A DNA stretch of 45,922 bases from Acinetobacter sp. WC-141 (GCF_000313935.1 NZ_AMSS01000059.1:1-45922); one strand, 5' to 3'; shown: positions 15,394 to 24,403, counted from the first letter of the stretch. Program-made: numbers and translations. Notes: generated by a model not told the origin, from the letters alone.

Positions 15394-16836
15394 ATGGCAG
15401 CTCATCAAAATGGTTCTGAAGCCAATCACTCCCAAAGTTTAAAACATGGACTCAAATCACGCCACTTGACGATGATCTCAATTGCAGGGGTTATTGGTGG
15501 TTCTCTATTCGTGGGCTCGGGCAGTATTATTTACAATACAGGGCCTGTAGTTTTTCTAACCTATGCTTTGGGCGGTCTACTCGTTTGGTTCATCATGCGT
15601 ATGTTAGGCGAGATGGCCGTTTTAAACCCTGATAGTGGCTCTTTTTCAACATATGCCGACCGTGCAATTGGTCGTTGGGCCGGTTTTTCAATTGGTTGGC
15701 TATATTGGTGTACGCTTGCAATGCTCATGGGCTGGGAAGCCTATGTGGCAGGTAAAATTTTAAATAATTGGTTCCCCTTTATACCGATCTGGGCCTATAT
15801 GGTTGTCGTGATTGGTGCATTGGTCGCAGTCAATTTACAAAACGTGAAAAACTATGGCGAGTTTGAGTTCTGGTTTGCACTCATCAAAGTCATTGCGATT
15901 GTTATCTTCTTGGTGATTGGTAGTTTAGCGATCATGCATTTGTGGCCTTGGGGCAATCCGGCTGCTTCAGGTATGAGTAATTTAACCTCTCAAGGCTTTA
16001 TGCCAAATGGAGGATCATCCGTTATTACTGCCTTGCTTGGGGTGATGTTTGCCTATATTGGTGCTGAAATTGTCACTGTAGCGGCAGCAGAGTCGGCAAA
16101 CCCATCTAAAGAAATTCGTAAAGCATCGAACTCGGTGGTTTGGCGAATTATTTTATTCTATGTAGGCTCAATGTTCGTTGCGGTATGTTTGATTCCTCAC
16201 AACAATGAGCTTTTGAAAGATTCGACTTGGGGAACCTATAGTGTGACTCTGTCTGCACTCGGGATTCCAGGGGCGCGCCATATCGTAAACTTTGTGGTTC
16301 TCACGTCGGTATGTAGTTGCTTTAACTCAGCACTTTATACGTGTTCACGTATGTTGTTCTCTTTAGCTAAACGTGGCGATGCACCAAAAAGTTTTGGCTC
16401 TGTAAACAGTAAAAGCAGTCCGTGGGTAGGCGTGATTGTGTCATGCTTCTTCTCTGTAATTGCGGTAGTTTTAACGGCAACCAAGAGTATGGATGTTTAT
16501 GACTTTTTCATGCTAACGACGGGTGCAGCAACACTCTATGTATACCTGACCATTGCTTATTCTCAGCTTCGTATGCGTAAAAAACTAGAAGCTGAAGGCG
16601 TGAAGATTGATTTTAAAATGTGGATGTTCCCTTACTTAACCTATGTGGTAATTTTTGCAATTATTGGCGCCATTCTTACCATGCTGATTGAAGGTACTTA
16701 TTTTAAAGAAGTGATTTACACCACAGCTCTGTTCGGCATTATTGTGTTCTTCGGATTGTTGTCTGAAAAATTGGGCTGGGGTAAAGATCGCAGAGCGGCC
16801 CATTTAACTCATACTCATGAAGAAAAGTTAGTTTAA
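15394..16836 (+). CDS. gabP: GABA permease (APC superfamily amino-acid transporter)
   Basis: 481 residues from the ATG at 15394, which has AAGGA 7 bp upstream; the frame is open further upstream but without a supported start. About 12 membrane segments. The first carries the APC motif SIAGVIGGSLFVGSGSII, and others include VFLTYALGGLLVWFIMRMLGEMA and the amphipathic IGAEIVTVAAAESANPSKEI loop typical of GabP/AnsP-type permeases. It imports 4-aminobutyrate across the inner membrane for GabT. Convergent with gabR, with a shared terminator. Confidence 0.88.
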   Translation: MAAHQNGSEANHSQSLKHGLKSRHLTMISIAGVIGGSLFVGSGSIIYNTGPVVFLTYALGGLLVWFIMRMLGEMAVLNPDSGSFSTYADRAIGRWAGFSIGWLYWCTLAMLMGWEAYVAGKILNNWFPFIPIWAYMVVVIGALVAVNLQNVKNYGEFEFWFALIKVIAIVIFLVIGSLAIMHLWPWGNPAASGMSNLTSQGFMPNGGSSVITALLGVMFAYIGAEIVTVAAAESANPSKEIRKASNSVVWRIILFYVGSMFVAVCLIPHNNELLKDSTWGTYSVTLSALGIPGARHIVNFVVLTSVCSCFNSALYTCSRMLFSLAKRGDAPKSFGSVNSKSSPWVGVIVSCFFSVIAVVLTATKSMDVYDFFMLTTGAATLYVYLTIAYSQLRMRKKLEAEGVKIDFKMWMFPYLTYVVIFAIIGAILTMLIEGTYFKEVIYTTALFGIIVFFGLLSEKLGWGKDRRAAHLTHTHEEKLV

Positions 16837-16848
16837 TATTTTTAGAAT

Positions 16849-16879
16849 AAAAAAGAGTCTCATTGTGAGGCTCTTTTTT
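16849..16879. terminator. Bidirectional terminator between gabP and gabR
   Basis: AAAAAAGAG-t-CTCA - TTG - TGAG-g-CTCTTTTTT, a long stem with one mismatch, located 12 bp after the gabP stop and 21 bp before the gabR stop. Confidence 0.85.
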
Positions 16880-16900
16880 TGATTAAAAACAACAAAAAAA

Positions 16901-18445
16901 TCAATTAAGCGTTTGTACGCCTGCTTCACGTAAGCACTGGAGTAAGACGCCAAAAGCCATCACCATGTCTTTTTCATTTACGCAGGCAAAACCCATCAGC
17001 AGTCCGCGCTCTGCATGTGCATGTGACTGCATGTAGTACTGAGAAAGTGGACGAACTTTAACGCCTCGTTCAAGTGCTGTGGCTGCAATCGCAACATCGT
17101 CGCAAGAGTTCGGTAGTTTTAAAACTAAGTGTAATCCTGCCGCTTCATCATATTCATGAATAAATTCGGGGCCAAGATAACGTTTAATCAGACTGACTAA
17201 GTAATCGCGTCTCTTACCATAAAGTAAACGCATACGACGAATATGCGCTTCGTAATGACCTTCACGAATAAACTCAGCTAGGGCTTTTTGTTCAAGTAAA
17301 TGTCCACCGCGATAGAGTTCGGCCGACACAATACGTAGAGGTGAAAAGAGCGGCTTAGGCACCACCAAATAACCAATTCTTAAAGATGGATAAATGGTTT
17401 TGCTAAATGTACCCATGTACAACACAGGCGCATCATTTTCTAGACCTTGTAAAGATGGATACGGCTGGCCCGAGAAACGGAACTCACTGTCGTAATCATC
17501 TTCTACAATCCAGCTATTGTGCTGGCGAGCAATCTCAATCAGTTTGCGTCGACGATCTAGGCTTAAATGCGAACCTAGTGGATATTGGTGTGATGGCGTG
17601 ACAAAAATGAGTTTAGGTGGTTTAACTGGATTTTCTTCGGGAATAATGCCTTCGGCATCGACTGGCATGGGTTGAATATCTACGCCATTAATACGTAAAG
17701 TGTTGCGCATTCCCCAATAGCCTGGATCTTCAATCCAGACACGATCACCAATATCACTAAGCGCACGCGAAACTAAGTCAATCGCCTGGTGAATACCTTC
17801 GGTAATAATAATCTGGTCAGCATCACACTGAACTGATCGTGCAACACGTAAGTAGTCTGCCAACGCACTCCGGAGTTCAATACAGCCACCCGCATTGCTG
17901 TAAATAAGGCGGTTAATGTCGGGTTCGCGGCTTAAGCGTGCTTGAATACGACTAAAAATATGATGTGGAAACTCAGTAACATCGGGTGCTCCCGGTACAA
18001 AAGCTCCCCATTGATGGGGCGAGGCTGCTGCATAGCCTAATAAGTTTGAGCCACGCTGTGAGAGCGCATAAGAGTTTTGAATTTTTGGACTTGAAACAGT
18101 CTTTTTTTTGTTTTGTGTATTTAAAAAACTCTCTGGTAATTTTTCGGCAACCCATGTGCCATGGCCTGTACGAGCCTCTAAATAACCTTCAGCCTGTAGT
18201 TGTTCATAGGCAGTGAGCACCGTATTTCTTGAAACATGAATTTCACTGGCTAAGTCGCGTGACGCAGGTAGACGAGTCTTGGGCTGGATGACTCCATCAA
18301 TAATGGCACCCCGCAGGCAACGAAAAAGGCGTTGATGTAGTTTCCCTTCAGTGTCCTGTTGGAGTCGTTGTAGCAAATGATCTCCAAGTAAACTACGCAA
18401 TTGGCTCTCTCCTACAGTTAAAAAGTGGCTCTCGTCAGTTGCCAT
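16901..18445 (-). CDS. gabR: MocR/GabR-type PLP-dependent transcriptional regulator
   Basis: 514 residues. A GntR-type winged helix spans about residues 35-100 (LPASRDLASEIHVSRNTVLT, AYEQLQAEGYLEARTGHGTW) and is followed by a fold-type-I aminotransferase domain that binds PLP (GTFSKTIYPSLRIGYLV holds the Schiff-base Lys; VEDDYDSEF the ring-binding Asp). GabR proteins sense GABA plus PLP and activate gabT/gabD. Start choice: ATG 18445 has no Shine-Dalgarno, whereas a TTG at 18398-18400 is preceded by AGGAGAG at 6 bp. With the TTG start the operator at 18397-18435 would lie upstream of the gene rather than inside it. Confidence 0.88.
   Translation of the reverse strand: MATDESHFLTVGESQLRSLLGDHLLQRLQQDTEGKLHQRLFRCLRGAIIDGVIQPKTRLPASRDLASEIHVSRNTVLTAYEQLQAEGYLEARTGHGTWVAEKLPESFLNTQNKKKTVSSPKIQNSYALSQRGSNLLGYAAASPHQWGAFVPGAPDVTEFPHHIFSRIQARLSREPDINRLIYSNAGGCIELRSALADYLRVARSVQCDADQIIITEGIHQAIDLVSRALSDIGDRVWIEDPGYWGMRNTLRINGVDIQPMPVDAEGIIPEENPVKPPKLIFVTPSHQYPLGSHLSLDRRRKLIEIARQHNSWIVEDDYDSEFRFSGQPYPSLQGLENDAPVLYMGTFSKTIYPSLRIGYLVVPKPLFSPLRIVSAELYRGGHLLEQKALAEFIREGHYEAHIRRMRLLYGKRRDYLVSLIKRYLGPEFIHEYDEAAGLHLVLKLPNSCDDVAIAATALERGVKVRPLSQYYMQSHAHAERGLLMGFACVNEKDMVMAFGVLLQCLREAGVQTLN
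18397..18435 (+). promoter_or_regulatory. GabR (MocR-type) operator upstream of gabT and over the gabR start
   Basis: GCAATTGGCTCTCTC - N14 - TGGCTCTCGT, identical in both conserved blocks and in the 24-bp repeat spacing to 15173-15211, and in the same orientation relative to the gene it would activate. It overlaps the 5' end of gabR, as expected for autoregulation, and is 121 bp upstream of the gabT start. Confidence 0.7.
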
Positions 18446-18555
18446 CAGACGAGCGAAATTACATGCATAGGCAGTCGTTGTAAAGCACCCTGAAAATTAA
18501 GCACAGGATGCAAAAACCAAAGCTGCAACTGATGATGAAAATATGAGGGAATCAA

Positions 18556-19848
18556 ATGGATAATCAACATTCTGCACTTAACGCACGTAAACAGCAAGCA
18601 ACTCCACGTGGTGTCGGTGTGATGTGTCAGTGGTATGCGGAAAAAGCTGAAAACGCGACGCTTTGGGACAAGGAAGGCAACCAATTTATCGACTTTGCTG
18701 GTGGTATTGCGGTTTTAAATACAGGCCATCGCCACCCTAAAGTCATTGCAGCGGTGACTGAGCAACTCACTAAATTTACTCATACTGCCTATCAAGTAAC
18801 ACCATACGAAAGCTATGTAGCTTTAGCCGAGCGTATTAATGAGCGCGCGCCAATTGCAGGTCCTGCGAAATCAGCTTTTTTCACAACAGGTGCAGAAGCA
18901 GTTGAAAATGCGGTGAAGATTGCTCGTTGTTATACGGGTCGTCACGGCATTATCACTTTTGGTAATGGTTTCCACGGTCGTTCCTTCATGACCATGGCAA
19001 TGACTGGTAAAACAGCGCCTTACAAACGTGATTTCGGTGTTATGCCAGCTGGTGTGTTCCACGCACGTTACCCTGTGCCTGCTAAAGGTATTTCAGTAGA
19101 TGCGGCAATTGAAAGCGTTGAAGATATTTTTAGTGAAGATATTGCACCACATGATGTTGCAGCAATTGTGCTTGAGCCAGTACAAGGTGAGGGTGGCTTT
19201 CATGTTGTACCAGCTGAATTCTTAAAACGTTTACGTTCAATTTGTGACAAGCACGGTATTTTATTGGTTGCTGACGAAGTGCAATCTGGTTTTGCCCGTA
19301 CTGGTAAATTGTTCGCAATGAACCATTTCGAGACTAAAGCAGACCTCATCACCATGGCGAAAAGCTTGGGCGGCGGCTTCCCAATTTCAGGTGTTGTTGG
19401 CCGTGCAGAAGTGATGGATGCACCAAACCCAGGTGGACTAGGCGGTACTTACGCAGGTAGCCCAATTGCGGTTGCTGCTGCACACGCGGTTATTGATGCG
19501 ATTGAAGAAGAAAACTTATGCGACCGTGCAAATGAACTAGGTGCAGAGTTGGTTGCTAGCCTTAAAGATATTCAACAAGCAACAGGCAATGTGGTTACTG
19601 ATATTCGTGCATTAGGTTCAATGGTTGCAGTAGAGCTTGAAACGGCTGAACAAGCAAAAGTTGTACAAAACTATGCAATGGAAAACGGGTTGTTACTTCT
19701 TACTTGTGGTAAATACGGTAATGTAATTCGTTTCTTATATCCATTAACCATTCCTGCTGAGCAATTCCGTCAAGGTCTTGATATCTTGAAACAAGGTTTT
19801 GCGACACTCAAAGCCGGTAGTGCAAAAGCAATGGAGCAATCTGCATGA
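18556..19848 (+). CDS. gabT: 4-aminobutyrate--2-oxoglutarate transaminase
   Basis: 430 residues, class III aminotransferase. GABA plus 2-oxoglutarate gives succinate semialdehyde plus glutamate. Visible are the PLP-binding GAEAVENAVKIARCYTGR, the DEVQSGFARTGKL strand whose Asp contacts the pyridine N, the Schiff-base Lys in ITMAKSLGGGFPISG, and GGTYAGSPIAVAAA. GAGGGA ends 7 bp before the ATG. It overlaps gabD by 4 bp (ATGA). Cytoplasmic; works on GABA brought in by GabP. Confidence 0.95.
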   Translation: MDNQHSALNARKQQATPRGVGVMCQWYAEKAENATLWDKEGNQFIDFAGGIAVLNTGHRHPKVIAAVTEQLTKFTHTAYQVTPYESYVALAERINERAPIAGPAKSAFFTTGAEAVENAVKIARCYTGRHGIITFGNGFHGRSFMTMAMTGKTAPYKRDFGVMPAGVFHARYPVPAKGISVDAAIESVEDIFSEDIAPHDVAAIVLEPVQGEGGFHVVPAEFLKRLRSICDKHGILLVADEVQSGFARTGKLFAMNHFETKADLITMAKSLGGGFPISGVVGRAEVMDAPNPGGLGGTYAGSPIAVAAAHAVIDAIEEENLCDRANELGAELVASLKDIQQATGNVVTDIRALGSMVAVELETAEQAKVVQNYAMENGLLLLTCGKYGNVIRFLYPLTIPAEQFRQGLDILKQGFATLKAGSAKAMEQSA

Positions 19849-21293
19849 TTCAAAATAATTTGCAGTATTTATTAAAACATCCTGATATTTCATTAGAAGC
19901 ACCTGCATCAAATGACTATATCGAAGTTAATGATGCTGCTACGGGTGAAACTTTGGCATGGGTAAAAACCTATGACCATGCAGGGGTTGAAGCCGCAATT
20001 AATCGTTCAGCAAAAGCGCAAGCTGCTTGGAAAAAGCAAACTGCCTTGGCTCGTGCTGATGTGTTATTGGCATGGTACAACCTCATGCTTGAGCACAAAG
20101 AAAATCTGGCTCAAATCTTAACAGCTGAGCAAGGTAAGCCATTAGCAGAAGCACGTGGTGAAATTGGTTATGCAGCATCATTTATTCGCTGGTTTGCCGA
20201 GCAAGCCCGCCGTGTTGATGGTGAAGTCTTAACACCTACTTTGCCAAATCAACGTTTGCTCGTGATTAAACAAGCGATTGGCGTTACTGCTGCGATTACG
20301 CCGTGGAACTTCCCAGCTGCCATGATTACGCGTAAAGCAGGTCCAGCGATTGCTGCGGGTTGTTCAATGTTGGTTAAACCAGCAGAACAAACACCGTTAA
20401 CAGCTTACGCACTTGAAGTATTGGCGTTACAGGCAGGCTTACCAGCTGATGTTTTAATTAACATTAGTGGTGATGCGGTTGAAGTGGGTAAAACCCTATG
20501 CGAAAGCGATATTGTTCGTAAGCTCAGCTTTACAGGTTCAACCCAAGTTGGCCGTATCTTGATGCAACAATGTGCGCCAACTATTAAAAAGCTTTCACTT
20601 GAACTTGGTGGTAATGCACCTGTTGTGGTATTTGACGACGCTAATCTTGAACAAGCAGTTCAGGGCATTATGGCAAGTAAATATCGCAACAGCGGTCAGA
20701 CCTGTGTTTGCGCTAACCGTATTTATGTTCAAGACGGAATTTACGATGCATTGGCAGAGCGTCTGGTTGAAGCTGTGTCTAAGCTTAAAGTGGGTGACGG
20801 ACGTCAAGAAGGTTCAACTCAAGGGCCTTTAATTGATGAAGATGCGATTGCAAAAGTTCAGTCTCATATTGCAGATGCAACCGAGAAAGGCGCGACAGTT
20901 CGTATTGGTGGTCAACGCTCGGCACTTGGCGGTACATTCTTTGAACCGACTGTGCTAACTGGCGTAACGCAAGACATGAAAGTATCTAAAGAAGAAACTT
21001 TTGGTCCGCTTGCACCACTGTTCCGCTTTAAAACTGAAGATGAAGCAGTGGCGATGGCGAACGATACAGAGTTCGGTTTAGCTGCTTATTTGTTTACTCA
21101 AAGCACAGCTCGTCAATGGCGAGTGGGTGAAGCACTTGAGTACGGTATGGTCGGCATTAACACGGGCGCGATTTCAAACGAAGTTGCTCCGTTTGGTGGC
21201 GTAAAACAGTCAGGTCTAGGTCGTGAAGGATCAAAATTCGGCATCGAAGAATATGTCGAAATGAAATACCTCTGCGTAGACTTATCTGAGTAA
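19845..21293 (+). CDS. gabD: NAD(P)-dependent succinate-semialdehyde dehydrogenase
   Basis: 482 residues, aldehyde dehydrogenase superfamily, GabD branch. Oxidises succinate semialdehyde from GabT to succinate, which feeds the TCA cycle. Motifs: ITPWNFPAAMITRKAGPAIA (cofactor site), KLSFTGSTQVGR, catalytic Glu in SLELGGNAPVVVFDDA, and nucleophilic Cys in NSGQTCVCANR. Coupled to gabT by a 4-bp overlap. A strong terminator follows. Confidence 0.95.
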   Translation: MIQNNLQYLLKHPDISLEAPASNDYIEVNDAATGETLAWVKTYDHAGVEAAINRSAKAQAAWKKQTALARADVLLAWYNLMLEHKENLAQILTAEQGKPLAEARGEIGYAASFIRWFAEQARRVDGEVLTPTLPNQRLLVIKQAIGVTAAITPWNFPAAMITRKAGPAIAAGCSMLVKPAEQTPLTAYALEVLALQAGLPADVLINISGDAVEVGKTLCESDIVRKLSFTGSTQVGRILMQQCAPTIKKLSLELGGNAPVVVFDDANLEQAVQGIMASKYRNSGQTCVCANRIYVQDGIYDALAERLVEAVSKLKVGDGRQEGSTQGPLIDEDAIAKVQSHIADATEKGATVRIGGQRSALGGTFFEPTVLTGVTQDMKVSKEETFGPLAPLFRFKTEDEAVAMANDTEFGLAAYLFTQSTARQWRVGEALEYGMVGINTGAISNEVAPFGGVKQSGLGREGSKFGIEEYVEMKYLCVDLSE

Positions 21294-21359
21294 GGAATAA
21301 AGCGAGTACGTTTTGTTCTGAACGAAAACATGCAGTCATGCTGTATGTGATGTTTCACA

Positions 21360-21391
21360 AAAACCGGTCATGCCCATTCATGACCGGTTTT
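21360..21391. terminator. Bidirectional terminator after gabD
   Basis: AAAACCGGTCATG - CCCATT - CATGACCGGTTTT, a perfect 13-bp stem with a T run. It serves gabD and the convergent LysR gene. Confidence 0.92.
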
Positions 21392-21396
21392 TTATT

Positions 21397-22371
21397 TTAA
21401 GGCGATAGATATCCATCGTGACTTTCGGGTAAACGTCTTAACTCATTAATCAGTGTTTCAATGAGTTTTTCGACCACCAGCCGTTGGCCTTTTCTCGAAA
21501 CATACACCAATTGCAACGTACCAATATTCGATTTCCAGTCAGGAAGAATATGAACGAGTGTACCTTTACGAATTTCAGATTCGACAGTTAAAAAAGGAAG
21601 ATCGGCAATGCCTAAACCATCCATGACAGCATAGTAAACGCCTGCCAAGTCATTACTTTTTATTCGTGGTTGATAAGGTACATCGACTGTTTCACCATTA
21701 CGAATATTGCATAAATGCCAAATAGGATTTTGCTTTTGAGTGCCTAAACTAATACTTGGGAAATCTTGTAGTTCGGAGTAATTTTGGATTACTCGGCCTT
21801 GTAATAATTCAGGTGAAGCCACTAGACAGTGGTCGGTTTTAATCACATCACGAACAATTAAATTCGAATCTTCATTCGGTTCAAAGTTAGTCCGAATCGC
21901 GAGATCGATGTCATCATGCAAAATATCCACCCGACGGCTTGTAAGCTCAAGTGCGATTTCAACTTTAGGATAGGTTTTTAAAAACTGATTTAAGATTTTT
22001 CTAATTTGAAAATGCATCATCAGAGGCGGGCAACTAATTTTGACTAATCCTTGAGGCTCACTTTTTTGTTTTAATAACACGTTTTCTGCGCATTCAACTT
22101 GCGCAATAACTTTGCAGCATTCTTCATAAAACTCTTGGCCCAAATCGGTCACTTTAAAATGGCGGGTTGTTCTTTGAATCAGGCTCACGTTAAATTTATT
22201 TTCAAGGTCAATAATGCGTCGACTGAGCTTAGATTTACTAATATTTTCAGCATCACTGGCCGCACTAAAGCCGCCGTGTTTTACGACTAAATAGAAATAA
22301 TAAAAGTCATCAAAAGAACTTATCAATGTCAGATCAATCCATTTAAATTTAAGATTAGAGCGCTTAAGCAC
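21397..22371 (-). CDS. LysR-family transcriptional regulator
   Basis: Up to 324 residues. N-terminal winged HTH (FYYFYLVVKHGGFSAASDAE, then NISKSKLSRRIIDLENKFNV) and a periplasmic-binding-like effector domain from about residue 105. The first start is a GTG inside a 30-bp palindrome; a TTG at 22326 would give a more usual LysR N-terminus, so the start is uncertain. It lies 20 bp downstream of the ycaC-like gene on the same strand, and probably regulates that gene and the divergent pirin gene. Confidence 0.85.
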   Translation of the reverse strand: MLKRSNLKFKWIDLTLISSFDDFYYFYLVVKHGGFSAASDAENISKSKLSRRIIDLENKFNVSLIQRTTRHFKVTDLGQEFYEECCKVIAQVECAENVLLKQKSEPQGLVKISCPPLMMHFQIRKILNQFLKTYPKVEIALELTSRRVDILHDDIDLAIRTNFEPNEDSNLIVRDVIKTDHCLVASPELLQGRVIQNYSELQDFPSISLGTQKQNPIWHLCNIRNGETVDVPYQPRIKSNDLAGVYYAVMDGLGIADLPFLTVESEIRKGTLVHILPDWKSNIGTLQLVYVSRKGQRLVVEKLIETLINELRRLPESHDGYLSP

Positions 22372-22380
22372 TCTAATCTT
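22351..22380. terminator. 30-bp near-perfect palindrome between ycaC-like gene and LysR
   Basis: AAGATTAGAG - CGCTTAAGCA - CTCTAATCTT: 10-bp perfect arms around a centre that is itself a palindrome except for one pair. On the minus strand it directly follows the ycaC-like stop and could be an attenuating terminator (followed only by an AT-rich stretch, not a T run), or an operator for the LysR gene whose first possible start lies inside it. Confidence 0.45.
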
Positions 22381-22391
22381 AGCAATTCAGC

Positions 22392-23018
22392 TTATTTTTG
22401 CGATGTATTAAAACTATAGCTGGTCATCAGGTTGCGATAATCAGGAATATGATTTGAGAAGAGTGCACCTAGACCTTCCACATCATTACGCCAGTCACGG
22501 TGTAACTCACACGCCATCCCAAACCAAGTCATCAGCTGAGCACCTGCTTTAGACATACGGTCCCAAGCAGCATCACGCGTTAATTCATTGAAAGTACCAG
22601 AAGCATCAGTAATCACAAACACTTCAAAACCTTCTGCGAGGGCAGATAAAGCTGGGAATGCCACACAAACCTCAGTCACTACACCTGCAATAATCAGTTG
22701 TTTTTTACCTGTCGCTTTTACAGCTTTTACGAAGTCTTCATTGTCCCAAGCGTTGATTTGACCAGGACGTGGAATAAATGGTGCATCTGGGAAAAGTTCT
22801 TTTAATTCTGGAACTAAAGGACCATTTGGACCGTTTTCAAAACTTGTCGTAAGAATAGTCGGTAAATTGAAATATTTGGCAGCATCAGCAAGTGCTAATA
22901 CATTGTTTTTAAATTTATCTGGGTCGATATCTCGAACTAAAGAAAGTAAACCTGCTTGATGGTCAACTAAAAGAACCGCAGCATTATCCTTGTCTAAACG
23001 CACGTAATCTTGAGCCAT
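22392..23018 (-). CDS. Isochorismatase-family cysteine hydrolase (YcaC-like)
   Basis: 208 residues. The Asp-Lys-Cys catalytic set is visible: Asp in VLLVDHQAGLL, a Lys/Arg region near PRPGQINAW, and Cys in AGVVTEVCVAFPALSA. The length and the C-terminal MTWFGMACELHRDWRND match YcaC, an octameric hydrolase whose substrate is unknown. Divergent from a pirin gene and upstream of a LysR regulator; this trio suggests a stress- or metabolite-responsive unit. Confidence 0.9.
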   Translation of the reverse strand: MAQDYVRLDKDNAAVLLVDHQAGLLSLVRDIDPDKFKNNVLALADAAKYFNLPTILTTSFENGPNGPLVPELKELFPDAPFIPRPGQINAWDNEDFVKAVKATGKKQLIIAGVVTEVCVAFPALSALAEGFEVFVITDASGTFNELTRDAAWDRMSKAGAQLMTWFGMACELHRDWRNDVEGLGALFSNHIPDYRNLMTSYSFNTSQK

Positions 23019-23164
23019 TTTTTATTTCCTCATGTTATCAAAATAAATAATCAAAAATTATTGAGTAGGTCGTTATTGCCTAAAATTATGCTAATTGAGT
23101 TTTATATCGTGATTAAGTCTAAAAAATAGGATTAAGAATTTTAAAAATAGGACGATCTTTCAGA

Positions 23165-23211
23165 CAACACATCAAATTCTAAGATTGTCTCATAGATGAA
23201 ATAATGTGTTG
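23165..23211. promoter_or_regulatory. Spaced inverted repeat in the divergent ycaC-like/pirin promoter
   Basis: CAACACAT (23165-23172) and ATGTGTTG (23204-23211) form an exact 8-bp inverted repeat 31 bp apart. Two direct AAAATAGGA-like copies lie at about 23125-23155. This is the expected binding region for the neighbouring LysR protein; the exact site is not proven. Confidence 0.35.
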
Positions 23212-23295
23212 CTAATCCTGATCTATAAACTGCAATTATTGAGGCGTAAAATCAATCTCAGTTCAAGAAAATCCTACATATATAGGAGAGATCAG

Positions 23296-24168
23296 ATGAA
23301 GAAATTTCTTGGTGCATATCAAAATAACCACATGCATTGGGTGGGTGATGGTTTCCCTGTATATAACCTGTTCTCTTATGACCGTTTAGGCCAAACCCTA
23401 AGCCCATTTTTGCTACTGGATTATGCAGCGCCTTATACCTTCTCACCAACAACCGAGCAGCAAGGTGTAGGCTCACATCCACACCGTGGCTTTGAGACAG
23501 TGACCATCGCCTACCAAGGTGAAGTAACTCATAAAGACTCAAGCGGTGGCGGCGGAACCATTAAAACTGGTGACGTGCAATGGATGACTGCGGGCGCAGG
23601 CGTGTTACATGAAGAGTTCCATTCGCCTGAATTTGCAGAGCATGGTGGTCTTTTTGAAATGGTGCAATTGTGGGTAAATTTACCCGCTCATTCAAAAATG
23701 ACGCCTGGAAAATACCAAGCGATTGAAGCGAAAGATATTCCAGACATTGTATTAGACGAGCATGGTAGTCATTTGCGCGTTATTGCAGGTGAATATGCAG
23801 AAGCACAAGGTGCAGCAACGACATTTAGTCCATTAAATGTATGGGATGGCAAATTGGTTAAAGGCCAAAAACATACCCTTTATGTACCTGAAGGTCACAC
23901 CACGCTTGTGGTGGTATTAGATGGTGCAGTTGTGGTTAATGACTCAAACCGTCTTGAAGGTAAAACCGTTGCGATTTTATCTCGAGAGGGTGTTGAGTTT
24001 AGTTTAAATGCCGAAGAAGACACTAAATTCTTGGTGTTAACTGGTCAACCGCTTAATGAGCCAATTGAAGGTTATGGTCCATTCGTGATGAATACCAAAA
24101 CTGAAATTATGGAAGCGATTAATGATTTTAATCGTGGAAAATTCGGTTCGATCATGCAAGAAGGATAA
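23296..24168 (+). CDS. Pirin family protein
   Basis: About 290 residues from the ATG at 23296 (AGGAGAG 5 bp upstream); the frame is open upstream but without support. Bicupin fold of the pirin family: GVGSHPHRGFETVTIAYQGE carries two metal-binding His, and VQWMTAGAGVLHEEFHSPEF provides the third His and a Glu; QLWVNLPAHSKMTPGKYQ is also typical. Some bacterial pirins are quercetin dioxygenases or redox regulators; the role here is unknown. Followed by a strong terminator. Confidence 0.93.
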   Translation: MKKFLGAYQNNHMHWVGDGFPVYNLFSYDRLGQTLSPFLLLDYAAPYTFSPTTEQQGVGSHPHRGFETVTIAYQGEVTHKDSSGGGGTIKTGDVQWMTAGAGVLHEEFHSPEFAEHGGLFEMVQLWVNLPAHSKMTPGKYQAIEAKDIPDIVLDEHGSHLRVIAGEYAEAQGAATTFSPLNVWDGKLVKGQKHTLYVPEGHTTLVVVLDGAVVVNDSNRLEGKTVAILSREGVEFSLNAEEDTKFLVLTGQPLNEPIEGYGPFVMNTKTEIMEAINDFNRGKFGSIMQEG

Positions 24169-24210
24169 ATTGCTGAATAGCATTTAATTAACCTCCTAAA
24201 GCAAAGTAAT

Positions 24211-24247
24211 AAAAAGCCCGCTATCAAGTGTGAATAGCGGGCTTTTT
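24211..24247 (+). terminator. Rho-independent terminator of the pirin gene
   Basis: AAAAAGCCCGCTAT - 9-nt loop - ATAGCGGGCTTTTT: a perfect 14-bp stem, 43 bp after the stop. Confidence 0.93.
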
Positions 24248-24271
24248 CGCTGTAAAGGTTCTGTTTTTATG

Positions 24272-24403
24272 ATGGCTCTCATTGTTGTTTCGGCATTGTT
24301 TTGTGTGATTTGGTTCTCATTATTGTGGTTCCATAATATCTCAAAAAAAGATAGTTGTAAAACAAATGATATAAATGCAGTTAAATTATCTCATTTTATT
24401 TAA
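24272..24403 (+). CDS. Candidate small single-pass membrane protein
   Basis: 43 codons from ATG 24272 (or 44 from ATG 24269), with AAAGG at 24254-24258 upstream. Residues 3-20 (LIVVSALFCVIWFSLLWF) form one strong transmembrane helix, followed by a charged tail (ISKKDSCKTN). It lies alone in the 400-bp gap between the pirin terminator and the FAD oxidoreductase gene. The rest of that gap is AT-rich with no clear signal. Supported only by the Shine-Dalgarno-like site and hydrophobic pattern. Confidence 0.35.
   Translation: MALIVVSALFCVIWFSLLWFHNISKKDSCKTNDINAVKLSHFI

Noticed and set aside
24273..24318. Third GabR-type site (TGGCTCTC and TGGTTCTC)
   Set aside because: The two half sites are 38 bp apart instead of 24, one has a mismatch, and they lie inside a candidate ORF. 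Chance is likely.
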